Below are positions 24,842 to 33,658 of a DNA stretch of 64,000 bases, in pieces. Position 1 is the first letter of the stretch. Every line of letters begins with the position of its first letter. Under the pieces are notes generated by a model. The model was not told the origin of the DNA. It saw only the letters and a program-made list of their open reading frames with translations, and did no database searches. Position numbers and translations under genes: made by a program. Source of the DNA: Streptomyces hiroshimensis (GTDB lineage: Bacteria; Actinomycetota; Actinomycetes; Streptomycetales; Streptomycetaceae); assembly GCF_014650335.1 (NCBI RefSeq), contig NZ_BMUT01000003.1:166549-230548 (forward strand), given 5' to 3'.

Positions 24842-27136
24842 ATGACGCAACCCGACGCCGCCGGGACCACCGGGGACGAGACCGAGACCCCCCGGTTCGA
24901 CATCCACTTCCACGACGACCACGTCGCGCCCGCCCCCGGGGGCCTCTACCGGCTCATGCTCGAACACGAGCTGTCCGGTGACAAGGTCGGTAGCGACAAA
25001 CTGCCGCCGGTCCAGCAGGAATTCGAGATCCGGACACCGCAGTTCACCATCGACGCGTCCTTCGTCCACGCCCTCCATCCCGCCCCCGCGGCGGTCGGCG
25101 CCTTCGACCGCCTCCTGCCGCACATCACGCTCGACCGGCTCATCCTGCCCTGGGAGCGCATCCTCAAGCCGGACTGGACGGAGCGCCCGCCCTGGCTGGC
25201 CCTGCTCCTTTTCGCCGAGGAGGAGTTGCCCGGCGACCCCAAGGCCCAGGGGCGCACCGACACGAGGACGGTGCAGCAGTTCCTCGACACCACGGACAGC
25301 GACGTCCTCCTCCCCCGCATCGACCTCGACGACGTCCCGTCCGAGCTGTGGGACAGCACGTGCACCACCATCGACGTCCCGGCCGCCGTCTTCAAAGACC
25401 TCGTACCGCGGCGGGCCGACCTCCCGTTCCTGTGCCACGTGCGCAAGGTCCGGCCGTGGCAGCCGCCCGAGGCGGCAGCGGCCTCCGGCGAGACCCTGGA
25501 AATCGGCGACTACTCCGTCGTGGTGGCCAACCGCTTCCCCCGCACCGCCGGGCGCTACGCCGCCCACCTCGTCTCGCTGGAGGGCTTCGGCGACCACCTC
25601 GCCGGGCAGCAGCCCGCCCGGCCCGTCGTGCGCATGGTGTCCCTGTGGGCGTGGTCCTTCGAGGCGCGGCCCGACCCCACCGGCCACTTCGACGCGCTGA
25701 TCCGGCACATGGCCGAGGATCCGGCAGGGCTCGGACTGCGCCTGCGCCCCCGGCAGCCCGCGGGCGCACGGACCGCCGCCACCGACCGCCTCGATCTGGG
25801 CTACGCGCCCGTGGACTACGTCCTGCCGTCCGGGGAGCACACGTTCGGCTGGTACCGGGGCCCCTTCACCCCGGTCGTGGCCCCGGCCGTTCCCCGCCCC
25901 GCGGAGGGCTACCGGCAGGCGGACGAGGCGCTCGTCTACCTCACGGACACCGGCGTCTTCGACGTCAGCTACGCCGCCGCCTTCACCCTCGGCCGGTCCC
26001 TCGCCCTCTCCGACGACACCCTGGCGGCCTCGCTGTCGGCGTTCCGGTCCCGGGCGCGCCACGTTGCCGGACGCGCGCTGATGCGGACGAAGACGCCGCT
26101 GGCCACGGCGCCGGGCCAGGCGCACGAGCGCTTCCACGAGCTGATCGCCGGCGGACTGGGGCACCGGCTGCACGCCGCGGCCACCACCCCGGCCGCTGAA
26201 GCGCGTACGGGCGGCGCGACGGCGCCACGGCTCCGGGCCGGAGGCGTCCCCCGGCCCCCGGGCGTCGAAGCCCTCGAAGCCCTCCTGGACCGGTCGCGCG
26301 ACGACCGGGCACGGCAAGGGCTCCGGGCCGCACTGTCCGCCCACCTCGCCCCGCTGATCAGCGCGGTCGACCAGGTGAAGCTGCTGGCGGCGACGCCCCT
26401 GAGCCACCTGGTGCCCGACGCGCGCATGCTGCCCCCCGAGAGTCTGCGCTTCTTCCACGTCGACCCGCAGTGGTGCACCGCCCTGCGCGACGGCGTGCTG
26501 AGCACGGGCATCGGCACTTCGCTCGACGCAGCGGTCAACCGGCTCGCCCACGAGGCACTGGAGGAGCCGCGACCGCTCACCGGGCTGCTCATGCGGTCCG
26601 CGCTCGTACGGAACTGGCCCGACGTCGTCGTCGAACCCCGCGTCACCGGCGGCAACGGCGAGCCGCAGCCGTTGACTGTCGCCCATCGCGTGATCATCGG
26701 CCCGGACCTGCTGCTGTGCCTCTTCGACGGCGTTCCCGACGAGGTGCGGTTCCGCGAACCGCATGAGGGCATCCACTTCGGCGTCGACGAGGGCGAGCGC
26801 ATCGGGCTGCGCAGGCTCACCGAGCCGGTCGGCAAGTCGCTGGAGGAAGGAGGCACCTTCCCGCCCGAGGGCGAGGAGGGCATCACCCGCTTCCTGCGTG
26901 CCGTCGACGGCGGGGAAGAACCCGAGATCCTCGACCTCGCCGCGGGCGCCGATCCCCTGGTCCCCGCCATGGCCGTAGCGCTCCGGGCCGCCGGGCAGCT
27001 CGGCCCGGACGACGACCTCTCCCCCGGCGCGTTCGCCGTGGAGCTCGTCAACGCCCCGCAGTGCATCACCTTCTCTCCCTCCGCCTCCGCTCCCGCCGCC
27101 TCTGCTCCCTCCTTCGATCAGCCCGGCCGACAGTGA
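24842..27136 (+). CDS. Uncharacterised 764-aa protein, gene 2 of large-protein operon
   Basis: I do not recognise the family. The protein has no signal peptide or membrane segment. The N-terminal ~350 residues are mixed beta strands rich in Pro and Trp (PRFDIHFHDDHVAPAPGGLYR, LPHITLDRLILPWERIL), reminiscent of structural or baseplate-like proteins. The centre is helical (SAFRSRARHVAGRALMRTK, LIAGGLGHRLHAAATT), then a second beta-rich part carries LTVAHRVIIGPDLLLCLFDG. The tail is a low-complexity Ala-Ser-Pro stretch. The ATG at 24842 has GAGGGAA upstream; the gene follows the DUF6603 gene by 28 bases and precedes the next by 11. A structural role in a complex is a guess from composition and context. 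Confidence 0.7.
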   Translation: MTQPDAAGTTGDETETPRFDIHFHDDHVAPAPGGLYRLMLEHELSGDKVGSDKLPPVQQEFEIRTPQFTIDASFVHALHPAPAAVGAFDRLLPHITLDRLILPWERILKPDWTERPPWLALLLFAEEELPGDPKAQGRTDTRTVQQFLDTTDSDVLLPRIDLDDVPSELWDSTCTTIDVPAAVFKDLVPRRADLPFLCHVRKVRPWQPPEAAAASGETLEIGDYSVVVANRFPRTAGRYAAHLVSLEGFGDHLAGQQPARPVVRMVSLWAWSFEARPDPTGHFDALIRHMAEDPAGLGLRLRPRQPAGARTAATDRLDLGYAPVDYVLPSGEHTFGWYRGPFTPVVAPAVPRPAEGYRQADEALVYLTDTGVFDVSYAAAFTLGRSLALSDDTLAASLSAFRSRARHVAGRALMRTKTPLATAPGQAHERFHELIAGGLGHRLHAAATTPAAEARTGGATAPRLRAGGVPRPPGVEALEALLDRSRDDRARQGLRAALSAHLAPLISAVDQVKLLAATPLSHLVPDARMLPPESLRFFHVDPQWCTALRDGVLSTGIGTSLDAAVNRLAHEALEEPRPLTGLLMRSALVRNWPDVVVEPRVTGGNGEPQPLTVAHRVIIGPDLLLCLFDGVPDEVRFREPHEGIHFGVDEGERIGLRRLTEPVGKSLEEGGTFPPEGEEGITRFLRAVDGGEEPEILDLAAGADPLVPAMAVALRAAGQLGPDDDLSPGAFAVELVNAPQCITFSPSASAPAASAPSFDQPGRQ

Positions 27137-27147
27137 GGACCCGCACG

Positions 27148-30100
27148 ATGAGCTCCCAGCCGCCCCTGATCGTCCCTGTCCAGGTGGACGCGTTCCTGGT
27201 GAACGAGCGCGTACGCAACAACCAGCCCCACCACCGCTGGTACGCCGACTTCGAGCAGCTCGACGAGCGGCAGCCGCCCGAGCCCGATCCGTTCCAGAGC
27301 GCGGCCGGCAAACCGGGGCTCGGTGTCCACGTGCAGTGGCTGCTTCCCGACGCGCTGCGGCGCGGCCGGCAGGACGGCCCGGCCGGGAAGGTGGAGTTCC
27401 CTGTCGTTCCCAATCGCTGGCTCGTCGTCCGCTACAGCCGCCCGGCGGACCGGCCCGACGAGAGGCCGGCCGTGGCGGGCTGGGTCGTCGACAGCGACTT
27501 CCTCGACTACGACGACGGCACGAGCGCGTTTCTCGACCCCTTCGCGGACCGGCCGACGCCCACCTATATCGGCAGGGCCCACGACCTGGCCGACGGCCCC
27601 TGGTCCGAGCCCGAAGGGCGACGGAAGTTCCTCACGGCGGTCGGGCCCGGCCTGCCGACCTTCGCCACGTACCAGCCGTACAGCGAGAACGTCTTCTCCC
27701 TCCACGACCCGCTGACCGGTCTCCCCGGCCCCGCCCTGCTCGGCTACGCCGTCGTCGGCTGGTACTCCGACCCTGAGTGGGACGTCCTGCACGCGCCGCC
27801 GGGCGGCGACGTCCGGGCACTGCTGGACTCCCTGCGGTGGTCCACGACCGACGCCGCGGCGGCTCCCGCCCGGTCGTTCTACGCGGGCACCGCCCTCGGC
27901 CTCCACTGGGACCTCAAGGGCGATCCGCCGCTCCCGGGCAAGCCGGACGTGCGTGATGTCGACGTCGCCGTCGGGCACATCGTCACCGACGCCGAGACCG
28001 CCCTGGTGCCGCCCGCGCTGAACGACCCCGAGGCGGCCCTGCTGTGGGAGGCCTTCACCTACGACCTGCTGGACGTCCTCGACGACGACGGCGAAACGGC
28101 CCTCGACCAGGCCACCCGGCGCACCTGGTTCGACGCCGAACCGGGCGGCTACTCCTGGCGCATCGTCGACCGCCCCGCCCCGGCCGACGGCGCGTGGCCG
28201 CAGCGGACACCGCAGCAGATCGCCGGGGAGCGGCGCTGGCTGGCCGAGCTGAACCAGGTGCAGGAGGAGCACGACGCCGCCTCCCGCGAGCTCGCCCACG
28301 TCCAGCGCCGCCTGTACGGCCTGTGGTGGCTGCGCGGCCGTCCCAGCCGGCCCACCGGCTGGGACGCGGCGTACGAAGCCGAGACCAGGCCGGAGGTGAC
28401 GGGCACGCTGGCCTGGCAGGTCCGGCAGCAGATCGACACCGTCTTCGGCGCGGGCGGCCTGCGCTCCCGCATCCCGTGGGGTGACACGGCCGAAGACCTC
28501 GACGACGCGGTCCGGGTCTACGCCGACGAGCACGGCCTCGCACCGGGCCGGGAGCTGCAGCGGTGCGCCGACCCGGCGTTCCACAGCACCCCCGACCCGT
28601 CCGTCATCGTGCGCGGCGCCAAGCTGGACCGGCAGCTCACCGACAAGAACGACCTGCCATGCCGGGTCCCCGCCGAGACCGTGACCGGCATCCGCATCGG
28701 CGAAGAGACGGTCCGGCCTCCCGCCGACGTGCCCGCTCCCGCGCTGCCCCAACTGCCGGAGTCCGGCGTACTGCCCGCACTCCTCGGGGAGTTCTTCCTC
28801 CTCGACCGCGCCGCCGTCACGCCCGGATCGTCACCCGGTACGACGGCCCTGGAGGAGGCGCTCGCCCACGAGGAGACCCACGTCGAGGGCGCCGTCGGCC
28901 GGTGGACCCGGCCATGGGCGCAGCCCTGGTCACCGCTGCACCTCATCTGGCGGATGAAGTGCTACCCCACCCCCTACCGCAGCGGAGACGAGGACAACTG
29001 GTCCTTCGACGGCACCCGCTACCGCTGGAACGGCCGCAACGTCGCTCCCGACGGTTTCGTCGACGGGCGTGCCCTGCTCAACCCGCTGCCCTCCTTCAAC
29101 ACGCGCTCCCGCCTGGCACAGCACGCCCGCACGTACCGCAGCGGACCCGTGGCCGAGCTCAACGCGCTGCGCGGCAAGACCGAGGAATGGGACCAGCTGT
29201 CCCAGCGCATCCTCGGCGTCAACGACTGGCTGGCCCAGCACTCTCCCGCGACCGGCATCGCCCCCTCCTCGGACGACGAGGACGAGCGCGAGCTCGCGCA
29301 ACTGGTCGACAACAGCCGTACCCGGGTCTCGCTGAGCGAAGTGCCGGACCCCGGTCCGGCTTCCGGATCCGGTTCCGAATCCCGGACGGCCCGCGAGTTC
29401 CGCCCCGTCAGGGCCGGGCAGATCGCCTTCGAAGAACTCCACGTGATCGACCGGTTCGGCCAGTCGCTGGCCGTCATCAGCCCGGACAACGTGGAACGGT
29501 TCAGGGTGGAGCGCGCCGACAGCGTCACACCTGGCATCCCCGTAATCCCCGACAACGCGTACCGGTGCATCGAGTTGCCGCCGCGCCTGCTCCAGCCCGC
29601 CCGGCTGCGCTTCGACTACGTCTCGGCCCGGGACGACCACCACCGCATCGACGTCGACGCCGGGCCGCGGGAGGCCGCGGGCGAGAGCCCGGTGTGCGGC
29701 TGGCTGATCGTCAACCACCTGTCCGGGGCCCTGCTCGTCCACGCCCCGGACGGCGGCGGGCTGGGCGAGATCCGGATCGTGCTCGACACCGCGCACCGGC
29801 AGGTCTCGACCTGGTACCCGCTGCCCGGCTCCGCCTACCCCGACCCCGACCCGGAGTCGGAATCGGGGCGGGCCTTCGCCGCGGACCTGCCCCACCTGCA
29901 CGGCTTCGTCACCGAGCTCCTGCGCGGCGGGGAACCCGCCTTCGCCCAGCTGCTGTCCGTCGTCGACAGGGCCATGTCGGCGACCGCACCCGGCGGGGAC
30001 GACGACAGCCTCGCCGCCCTGGTGGGGCGCCCGATGGCGCTGCTCCGTTCGCGGCTGCGGTTCGAACTCAACGGTCCCGCGATGACGCCCTCGTCCTGGG

Positions 30101-30834
30101 AGGACGTCATCAGCCCGCCACCCGTACCGGAGTTCACCGGCTACCTGTGGAACGTCCGGCTGGGGGCCGGGGACATGCTCGGCGACGGGCTGGCCGGATT
30201 CTTCTGCGGAACCGACTACACGCGGCTGCACGCCGTTCCGGAACCGGAGCCGCAGGCCACGGACGCGCAGTATGTGGTCCCCATCGACGGCAGCGAGATC
30301 GTGCTGCCCGCGCGGCCGGCGGCCGCTCCCTCGCCGGAGACCCGCGCCCGGGACGAGGAGACCGCCGCCTGGGTGACGCTCCTCGCCGACCCCTGGGCGG
30401 CCGTCCACGCCGTGACCGACATCCTGCCGGTGGGCCGGCTCCTGCTGCCGCCGACCTGGGTGCGCGAGCCCCTGGCCCGGATGAAGTTGTCCTTCCGGAT
30501 GGGTCCGCTGCTGGCGGGGACCCGTATGGTGACGGACGGGCAGGGCGGCACGCCCAGCGAGCACGTCGTCACGCCCGGCCCCTCCGGCTGGCGCGGCACG
30601 TGGGCCTGGGCCGAACCGGCGGCCGCGAGCCGGGCCGCCGTGCCGGTTGAAGGCCCCGGAGCGTGGACCGTCCGTCCCCTCACCACTCCCGACGCGGCCC
30701 TCGCCCTGTCGGACGTCACGCCTGCCGCCCGTACCGGATTCCTGCAGCTCAGCGGCGCGCTGGGCGAGACCGACGAGAGCCGGCAGCGCCCGCCCGCGCA
30801 GGGCCCGGCCCCGACCCACGGGAGCACGTCATGA
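27148..30834 (+). CDS. Uncharacterised 1228-aa protein, gene 3 of large-protein operon
   Basis: I do not recognise the family. Clear beginning, PPLIVPVQVDAFLVNERV, after ATG 27148; a long upstream extension in frame would overlap the previous gene and was rejected. The protein is acidic, Trp- and Pro-rich, with no signal peptide. A helical, possibly coiled-coil segment lies near residues 360-400 (WLAELNQVQEEHDAASRELAHVQ in order), and another Glu-rich helix near 580 (LEEALAHEETHVEG). The C-terminal third repeats beta segments such as FTGYLWNVRLGAGDMLGDG. The stop overlaps the start of the next gene as ATGA, so the two are coupled. Its size and composition suggest a structural subunit. Confidence 0.7.
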   Translation: MSSQPPLIVPVQVDAFLVNERVRNNQPHHRWYADFEQLDERQPPEPDPFQSAAGKPGLGVHVQWLLPDALRRGRQDGPAGKVEFPVVPNRWLVVRYSRPADRPDERPAVAGWVVDSDFLDYDDGTSAFLDPFADRPTPTYIGRAHDLADGPWSEPEGRRKFLTAVGPGLPTFATYQPYSENVFSLHDPLTGLPGPALLGYAVVGWYSDPEWDVLHAPPGGDVRALLDSLRWSTTDAAAAPARSFYAGTALGLHWDLKGDPPLPGKPDVRDVDVAVGHIVTDAETALVPPALNDPEAALLWEAFTYDLLDVLDDDGETALDQATRRTWFDAEPGGYSWRIVDRPAPADGAWPQRTPQQIAGERRWLAELNQVQEEHDAASRELAHVQRRLYGLWWLRGRPSRPTGWDAAYEAETRPEVTGTLAWQVRQQIDTVFGAGGLRSRIPWGDTAEDLDDAVRVYADEHGLAPGRELQRCADPAFHSTPDPSVIVRGAKLDRQLTDKNDLPCRVPAETVTGIRIGEETVRPPADVPAPALPQLPESGVLPALLGEFFLLDRAAVTPGSSPGTTALEEALAHEETHVEGAVGRWTRPWAQPWSPLHLIWRMKCYPTPYRSGDEDNWSFDGTRYRWNGRNVAPDGFVDGRALLNPLPSFNTRSRLAQHARTYRSGPVAELNALRGKTEEWDQLSQRILGVNDWLAQHSPATGIAPSSDDEDERELAQLVDNSRTRVSLSEVPDPGPASGSGSESRTAREFRPVRAGQIAFEELHVIDRFGQSLAVISPDNVERFRVERADSVTPGIPVIPDNAYRCIELPPRLLQPARLRFDYVSARDDHHRIDVDAGPREAAGESPVCGWLIVNHLSGALLVHAPDGGGLGEIRIVLDTAHRQVSTWYPLPGSAYPDPDPESESGRAFAADLPHLHGFVTELLRGGEPAFAQLLSVVDRAMSATAPGGDDDSLAALVGRPMALLRSRLRFELNGPAMTPSSWEDVISPPPVPEFTGYLWNVRLGAGDMLGDGLAGFFCGTDYTRLHAVPEPEPQATDAQYVVPIDGSEIVLPARPAAAPSPETRARDEETAAWVTLLADPWAAVHAVTDILPVGRLLLPPTWVREPLARMKLSFRMGPLLAGTRMVTDGQGGTPSEHVVTPGPSGWRGTWAWAEPAAASRAAVPVEGPGAWTVRPLTTPDAALALSDVTPAARTGFLQLSGALGETDESRQRPPAQGPAPTHGSTS

Positions 30835-31973
30835 ACTCCTCGGCCACCGCGCTGTCCTACAGCGTCCACACCGACCCGGCCCCCTTGCGGGTCGGCACGG
30901 AGAAAGCCCCCGCACACGCCACCGTACGCATCACTCTCACCAACTCCGGCCCGGATCCCGTCCCCTGCGGCACGATCGCCTTCACGCTCCCGGTCGGCAG
31001 CGGACCCGAAGCGCTCACGGCCGCACCGGACACCATCAGGGCGTCCACGGACGACGCCGGCTGGTCGGCCGAGCACCGGGGCGGCGGGGTCGTGCACGTA
31101 CGCCCGGCCGCGGACGGCACGGAACTCAAGCCGGGCGCCCGCGTCGTGGTCACCCTCGCGGACATCACGGTGAATCACGCGGTCGGCGCGATCACGCTCG
31201 GCATCAGCGAGAGCGGGGGCGCGGGCGGCGGCGTGGGGGGCCTCCGGGCAGGTGGCAGCCCGGAGAGCCTCCGCCGCGCCCCCGGCGGACTGCGACTGGC
31301 CAAGGCGTCACCGACTGCGATGCTGGAAGACTTCCGCCCGGACCGGGTCGACGTCCCCAACGGCGGGACGGTGAAGCTGACGTGGAAGTGCGAGGTCGGG
31401 CCCGACTACGAGCTCTTCTACGGCGACCAGCGCCGCCTGGTCAACGACTGCATCGACGAGGACGGCAACGGCGAATGGACCTCGCCCGGCCTCACCAGCG
31501 CCACCGCGTTCATGATCCTGGGCTCCACGGTGCGGGACGGCGTCCCCGTCACCTACGGCCTCACCACCGCCGTCACCGTCGACGTGCCCGACCTTGAAGT
31601 CGGCGACCTCGACGTCAACGGCTCCGTCCGCCTGTTCGGCCGGGCCGCGGAGATCGCCGGGGGCACGGAGAGCAGTCCGGCGGAGTACGTGGCCGACACC
31701 GACGGTGTGATCACCGGCTACATCAAGACCACGCAGGACCAGGTGCCTGCCGAGCTCAAGGTCTTCGTCACTCCCCCGGAACTGAGGCGGCAGCAGTTCG
31801 CGACGCAGTCGTGGGACGCGCGGGGCGGCACGCTCAACCAGGAGGCGAGCCTGTTCGTCCCGGTGCCCAAGGGCTCGCGTGTGCGGGTGGTCCAGAAGGG
31901 CGACACGAACTTCACCGCCGCCCTGACCTGGTTCCCGTTCGGCGCGGGCTCCCTCACGCCTCCCCCTCAGTGA
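30831..31973 (+). CDS. Beta-domain protein, paralogue of the operon's last gene
   Basis: A 380-residue protein with three parts. Residues 1-130 form an immunoglobulin-like sandwich (ALSYSVHTDPAPLRVGTEKA, ATVRITLTNSG). Residues ~155-260 form a second beta domain containing FRPDRVDVPNGGTVKLTW and TYGLTTAVTVDVPDLEVGDLDVNG. Residues ~270-380 form a C-terminal sandwich ending ALTWFPFGAGSL. The protein at 33659-34780 has the same three parts in the same order. The middle domain resembles repeats in fibre-like or surface-binding proteins. No signal peptide. Translation is coupled to the previous gene by ATGA. Confidence 0.7.
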   Translation: MNSSATALSYSVHTDPAPLRVGTEKAPAHATVRITLTNSGPDPVPCGTIAFTLPVGSGPEALTAAPDTIRASTDDAGWSAEHRGGGVVHVRPAADGTELKPGARVVVTLADITVNHAVGAITLGISESGGAGGGVGGLRAGGSPESLRRAPGGLRLAKASPTAMLEDFRPDRVDVPNGGTVKLTWKCEVGPDYELFYGDQRRLVNDCIDEDGNGEWTSPGLTSATAFMILGSTVRDGVPVTYGLTTAVTVDVPDLEVGDLDVNGSVRLFGRAAEIAGGTESSPAEYVADTDGVITGYIKTTQDQVPAELKVFVTPPELRRQQFATQSWDARGGTLNQEASLFVPVPKGSRVRVVQKGDTNFTAALTWFPFGAGSLTPPPQ

Positions 31974-32013
31974 TGTGTTCCGTCTCTTCCCGGCGACCCC
32001 TGGAGTTCCCGTC

Positions 32014-33618
32014 ATGACCGAGAGCACCGACAGCACTGGCAACACCGACAGCACCGACCTCACGCCCCCGGGCGTCAACGCGGCGTTCAGCACCCCGGAC
32101 TCGGGCGAGTCCCGGGCCTCCGTATTCATGGTCCGCGGCGACTGGGCCGTCCGGCACGAGGCGGCGGCGGTGGCCCCGCCGGCCGAGGGGGCCGCCGTGC
32201 GCGACCTGTGGCCCGGACTCCCCACCACGTACCGGAACGGCTTCGACGCCGCCTGCTCGACGGACTCCGCGCGCGTGTACCTGTTCAAGGGTGCGACCTG
32301 CGTGCTGTACGACTTCGTGCAGAACACGACGGTGCCGCCGAACGCCTCCCCGGCGCCGATCGGCGACAGGTTTCCCGGGCTCCGCAAGGACGCACCGGAC
32401 TTCGCGGAGGGAATCGACGCCGGCCTGCCGGCACCCGACGGCACGGTCTACTTCTTCCGCGGCAGCCGGTGCGTCAACTACGACATCGAGGGCGACGAGG
32501 TTCTGGAGCAGGGCGCGATCGCCGACTTCTGGCACAACCCCGACCACCCCGCCCCCGGCATCGCCGACGGCATCGCGGCCGCTTTCAACCACCCGGCCAC
32601 CAGCAACGGCTATCTCGTCACCCGGGACGGCAAGCGCTACGTCGAGTGCGACACCGACCCCGTCCGGCACCGTGTCACCTCCGGCGCCAAGACGCTCCGG
32701 GACCGGTGGCCGTACCGCACGTTCCTGACCGTGCTCGACGGGTCCGACGGCCGGCTCTGGGTCTTCGACGCCGACAGCGGGCAGCCGATCAGGCAGAGCC
32801 AGACCGGCCGCGAGCCCGGCGGCGTCGTGATCTCTCCTGACGGCTTCCGGGTCCTGGCGACCGCCAAGGGGGCCGGCGGAGGCGAGGGGACCCTCGCCCT
32901 CCTGGACATCACGGCGGGCACCCTCAAGACGGTGGCAGCGGGTGCGTGGCCCTACCGGGTGGCGGTCCTGCCCGACGGTTCCGCGGCCTACGTCACCAAC
33001 CCGCTGGACGAGGCCGCGCACGCGATCGACCTCGTCACCGGGGAGAAGCACCGCATCGGCACCGGCCCCCGGCCCGACGGCGTCGTGGCATCACCGGAGG
33101 GCGACTTCGTCTACATCGGCTGCGACGCCGACCCCGCCGTGGCGGTCGTGGACACCGCACGGCAGGAGGTCGTCAGGGGTCTCGGCGGGTGGACGACCGC
33201 GACGTGCATGGCGCTCACCCCCGACGGCGCCACCCTGGCCTTCGGTATCCCACCCGTGAACATGGTGGCCGTCGCCAGCACCTCCGGCAGCGGCGAACCT
33301 CCCCTCGTCCCGGTCGGACAGTCCCCGGAACAGCTCGTGGCGTCACCGGACTCCCGGTACGTGTACGTCGCCAACCGCGGTGCGGAGGTGAAGGTGATCG
33401 ACGTCGCCGCCGTCCGCGAGGTGGCACCCATCCGCGTACGCGACCGCTCGAACGCGATCGCGCTCTCACCCGACGGGGAGCACCTCTTCGTCACCAGTGA
33501 GCGCGTCGACTCGGTGCAGAAGGTGCGGGTGTCCGACGGCGTGCAGGTCGAGGAGTTCCCCCTGGGATCGGCCCTGGGCCTCTCCGCTTACCTGGCCGTC
33601 GGCCCCGCCTGGGGCTGA
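32014..33618 (+). CDS. Hemopexin-repeat plus YVTN-type beta-propeller protein
   Basis: A 534-residue protein. Residues ~20-220 contain four hemopexin-like repeats (VYLFKGATCVLYDF, VYFFRGSRCVNYDIEGDEV, and weaker copies around ASVFMVRGDWAVRHE and GYLVTRDGKRYVECD). Residues ~230-534 form a YncE/YVTN-like beta-propeller with repeated PDG turns: GVVISPDGFRVLATA, RVAVLPDGSAAYVTN, GVVASPEGDFVYIG, QLVASPDSRYVYVANRG and AIALSPDGEHLFVTSE. Both domain types mediate binding to proteins or ligands. There is no signal peptide. The gene lies 40 bases after one beta-domain paralogue and 40 bases before the other. I infer a binding or recognition subunit of the putative assembly. Confidence 0.82.
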   Translation: MTESTDSTGNTDSTDLTPPGVNAAFSTPDSGESRASVFMVRGDWAVRHEAAAVAPPAEGAAVRDLWPGLPTTYRNGFDAACSTDSARVYLFKGATCVLYDFVQNTTVPPNASPAPIGDRFPGLRKDAPDFAEGIDAGLPAPDGTVYFFRGSRCVNYDIEGDEVLEQGAIADFWHNPDHPAPGIADGIAAAFNHPATSNGYLVTRDGKRYVECDTDPVRHRVTSGAKTLRDRWPYRTFLTVLDGSDGRLWVFDADSGQPIRQSQTGREPGGVVISPDGFRVLATAKGAGGGEGTLALLDITAGTLKTVAAGAWPYRVAVLPDGSAAYVTNPLDEAAHAIDLVTGEKHRIGTGPRPDGVVASPEGDFVYIGCDADPAVAVVDTARQEVVRGLGGWTTATCMALTPDGATLAFGIPPVNMVAVASTSGSGEPPLVPVGQSPEQLVASPDSRYVYVANRGAEVKVIDVAAVREVAPIRVRDRSNAIALSPDGEHLFVTSERVDSVQKVRVSDGVQVEEFPLGSALGLSAYLAVGPAWG

Positions 33619-33658
33619 CAGGACGGCGGAGACCGGAGAGACGGAGGCGAGGCGCGCC

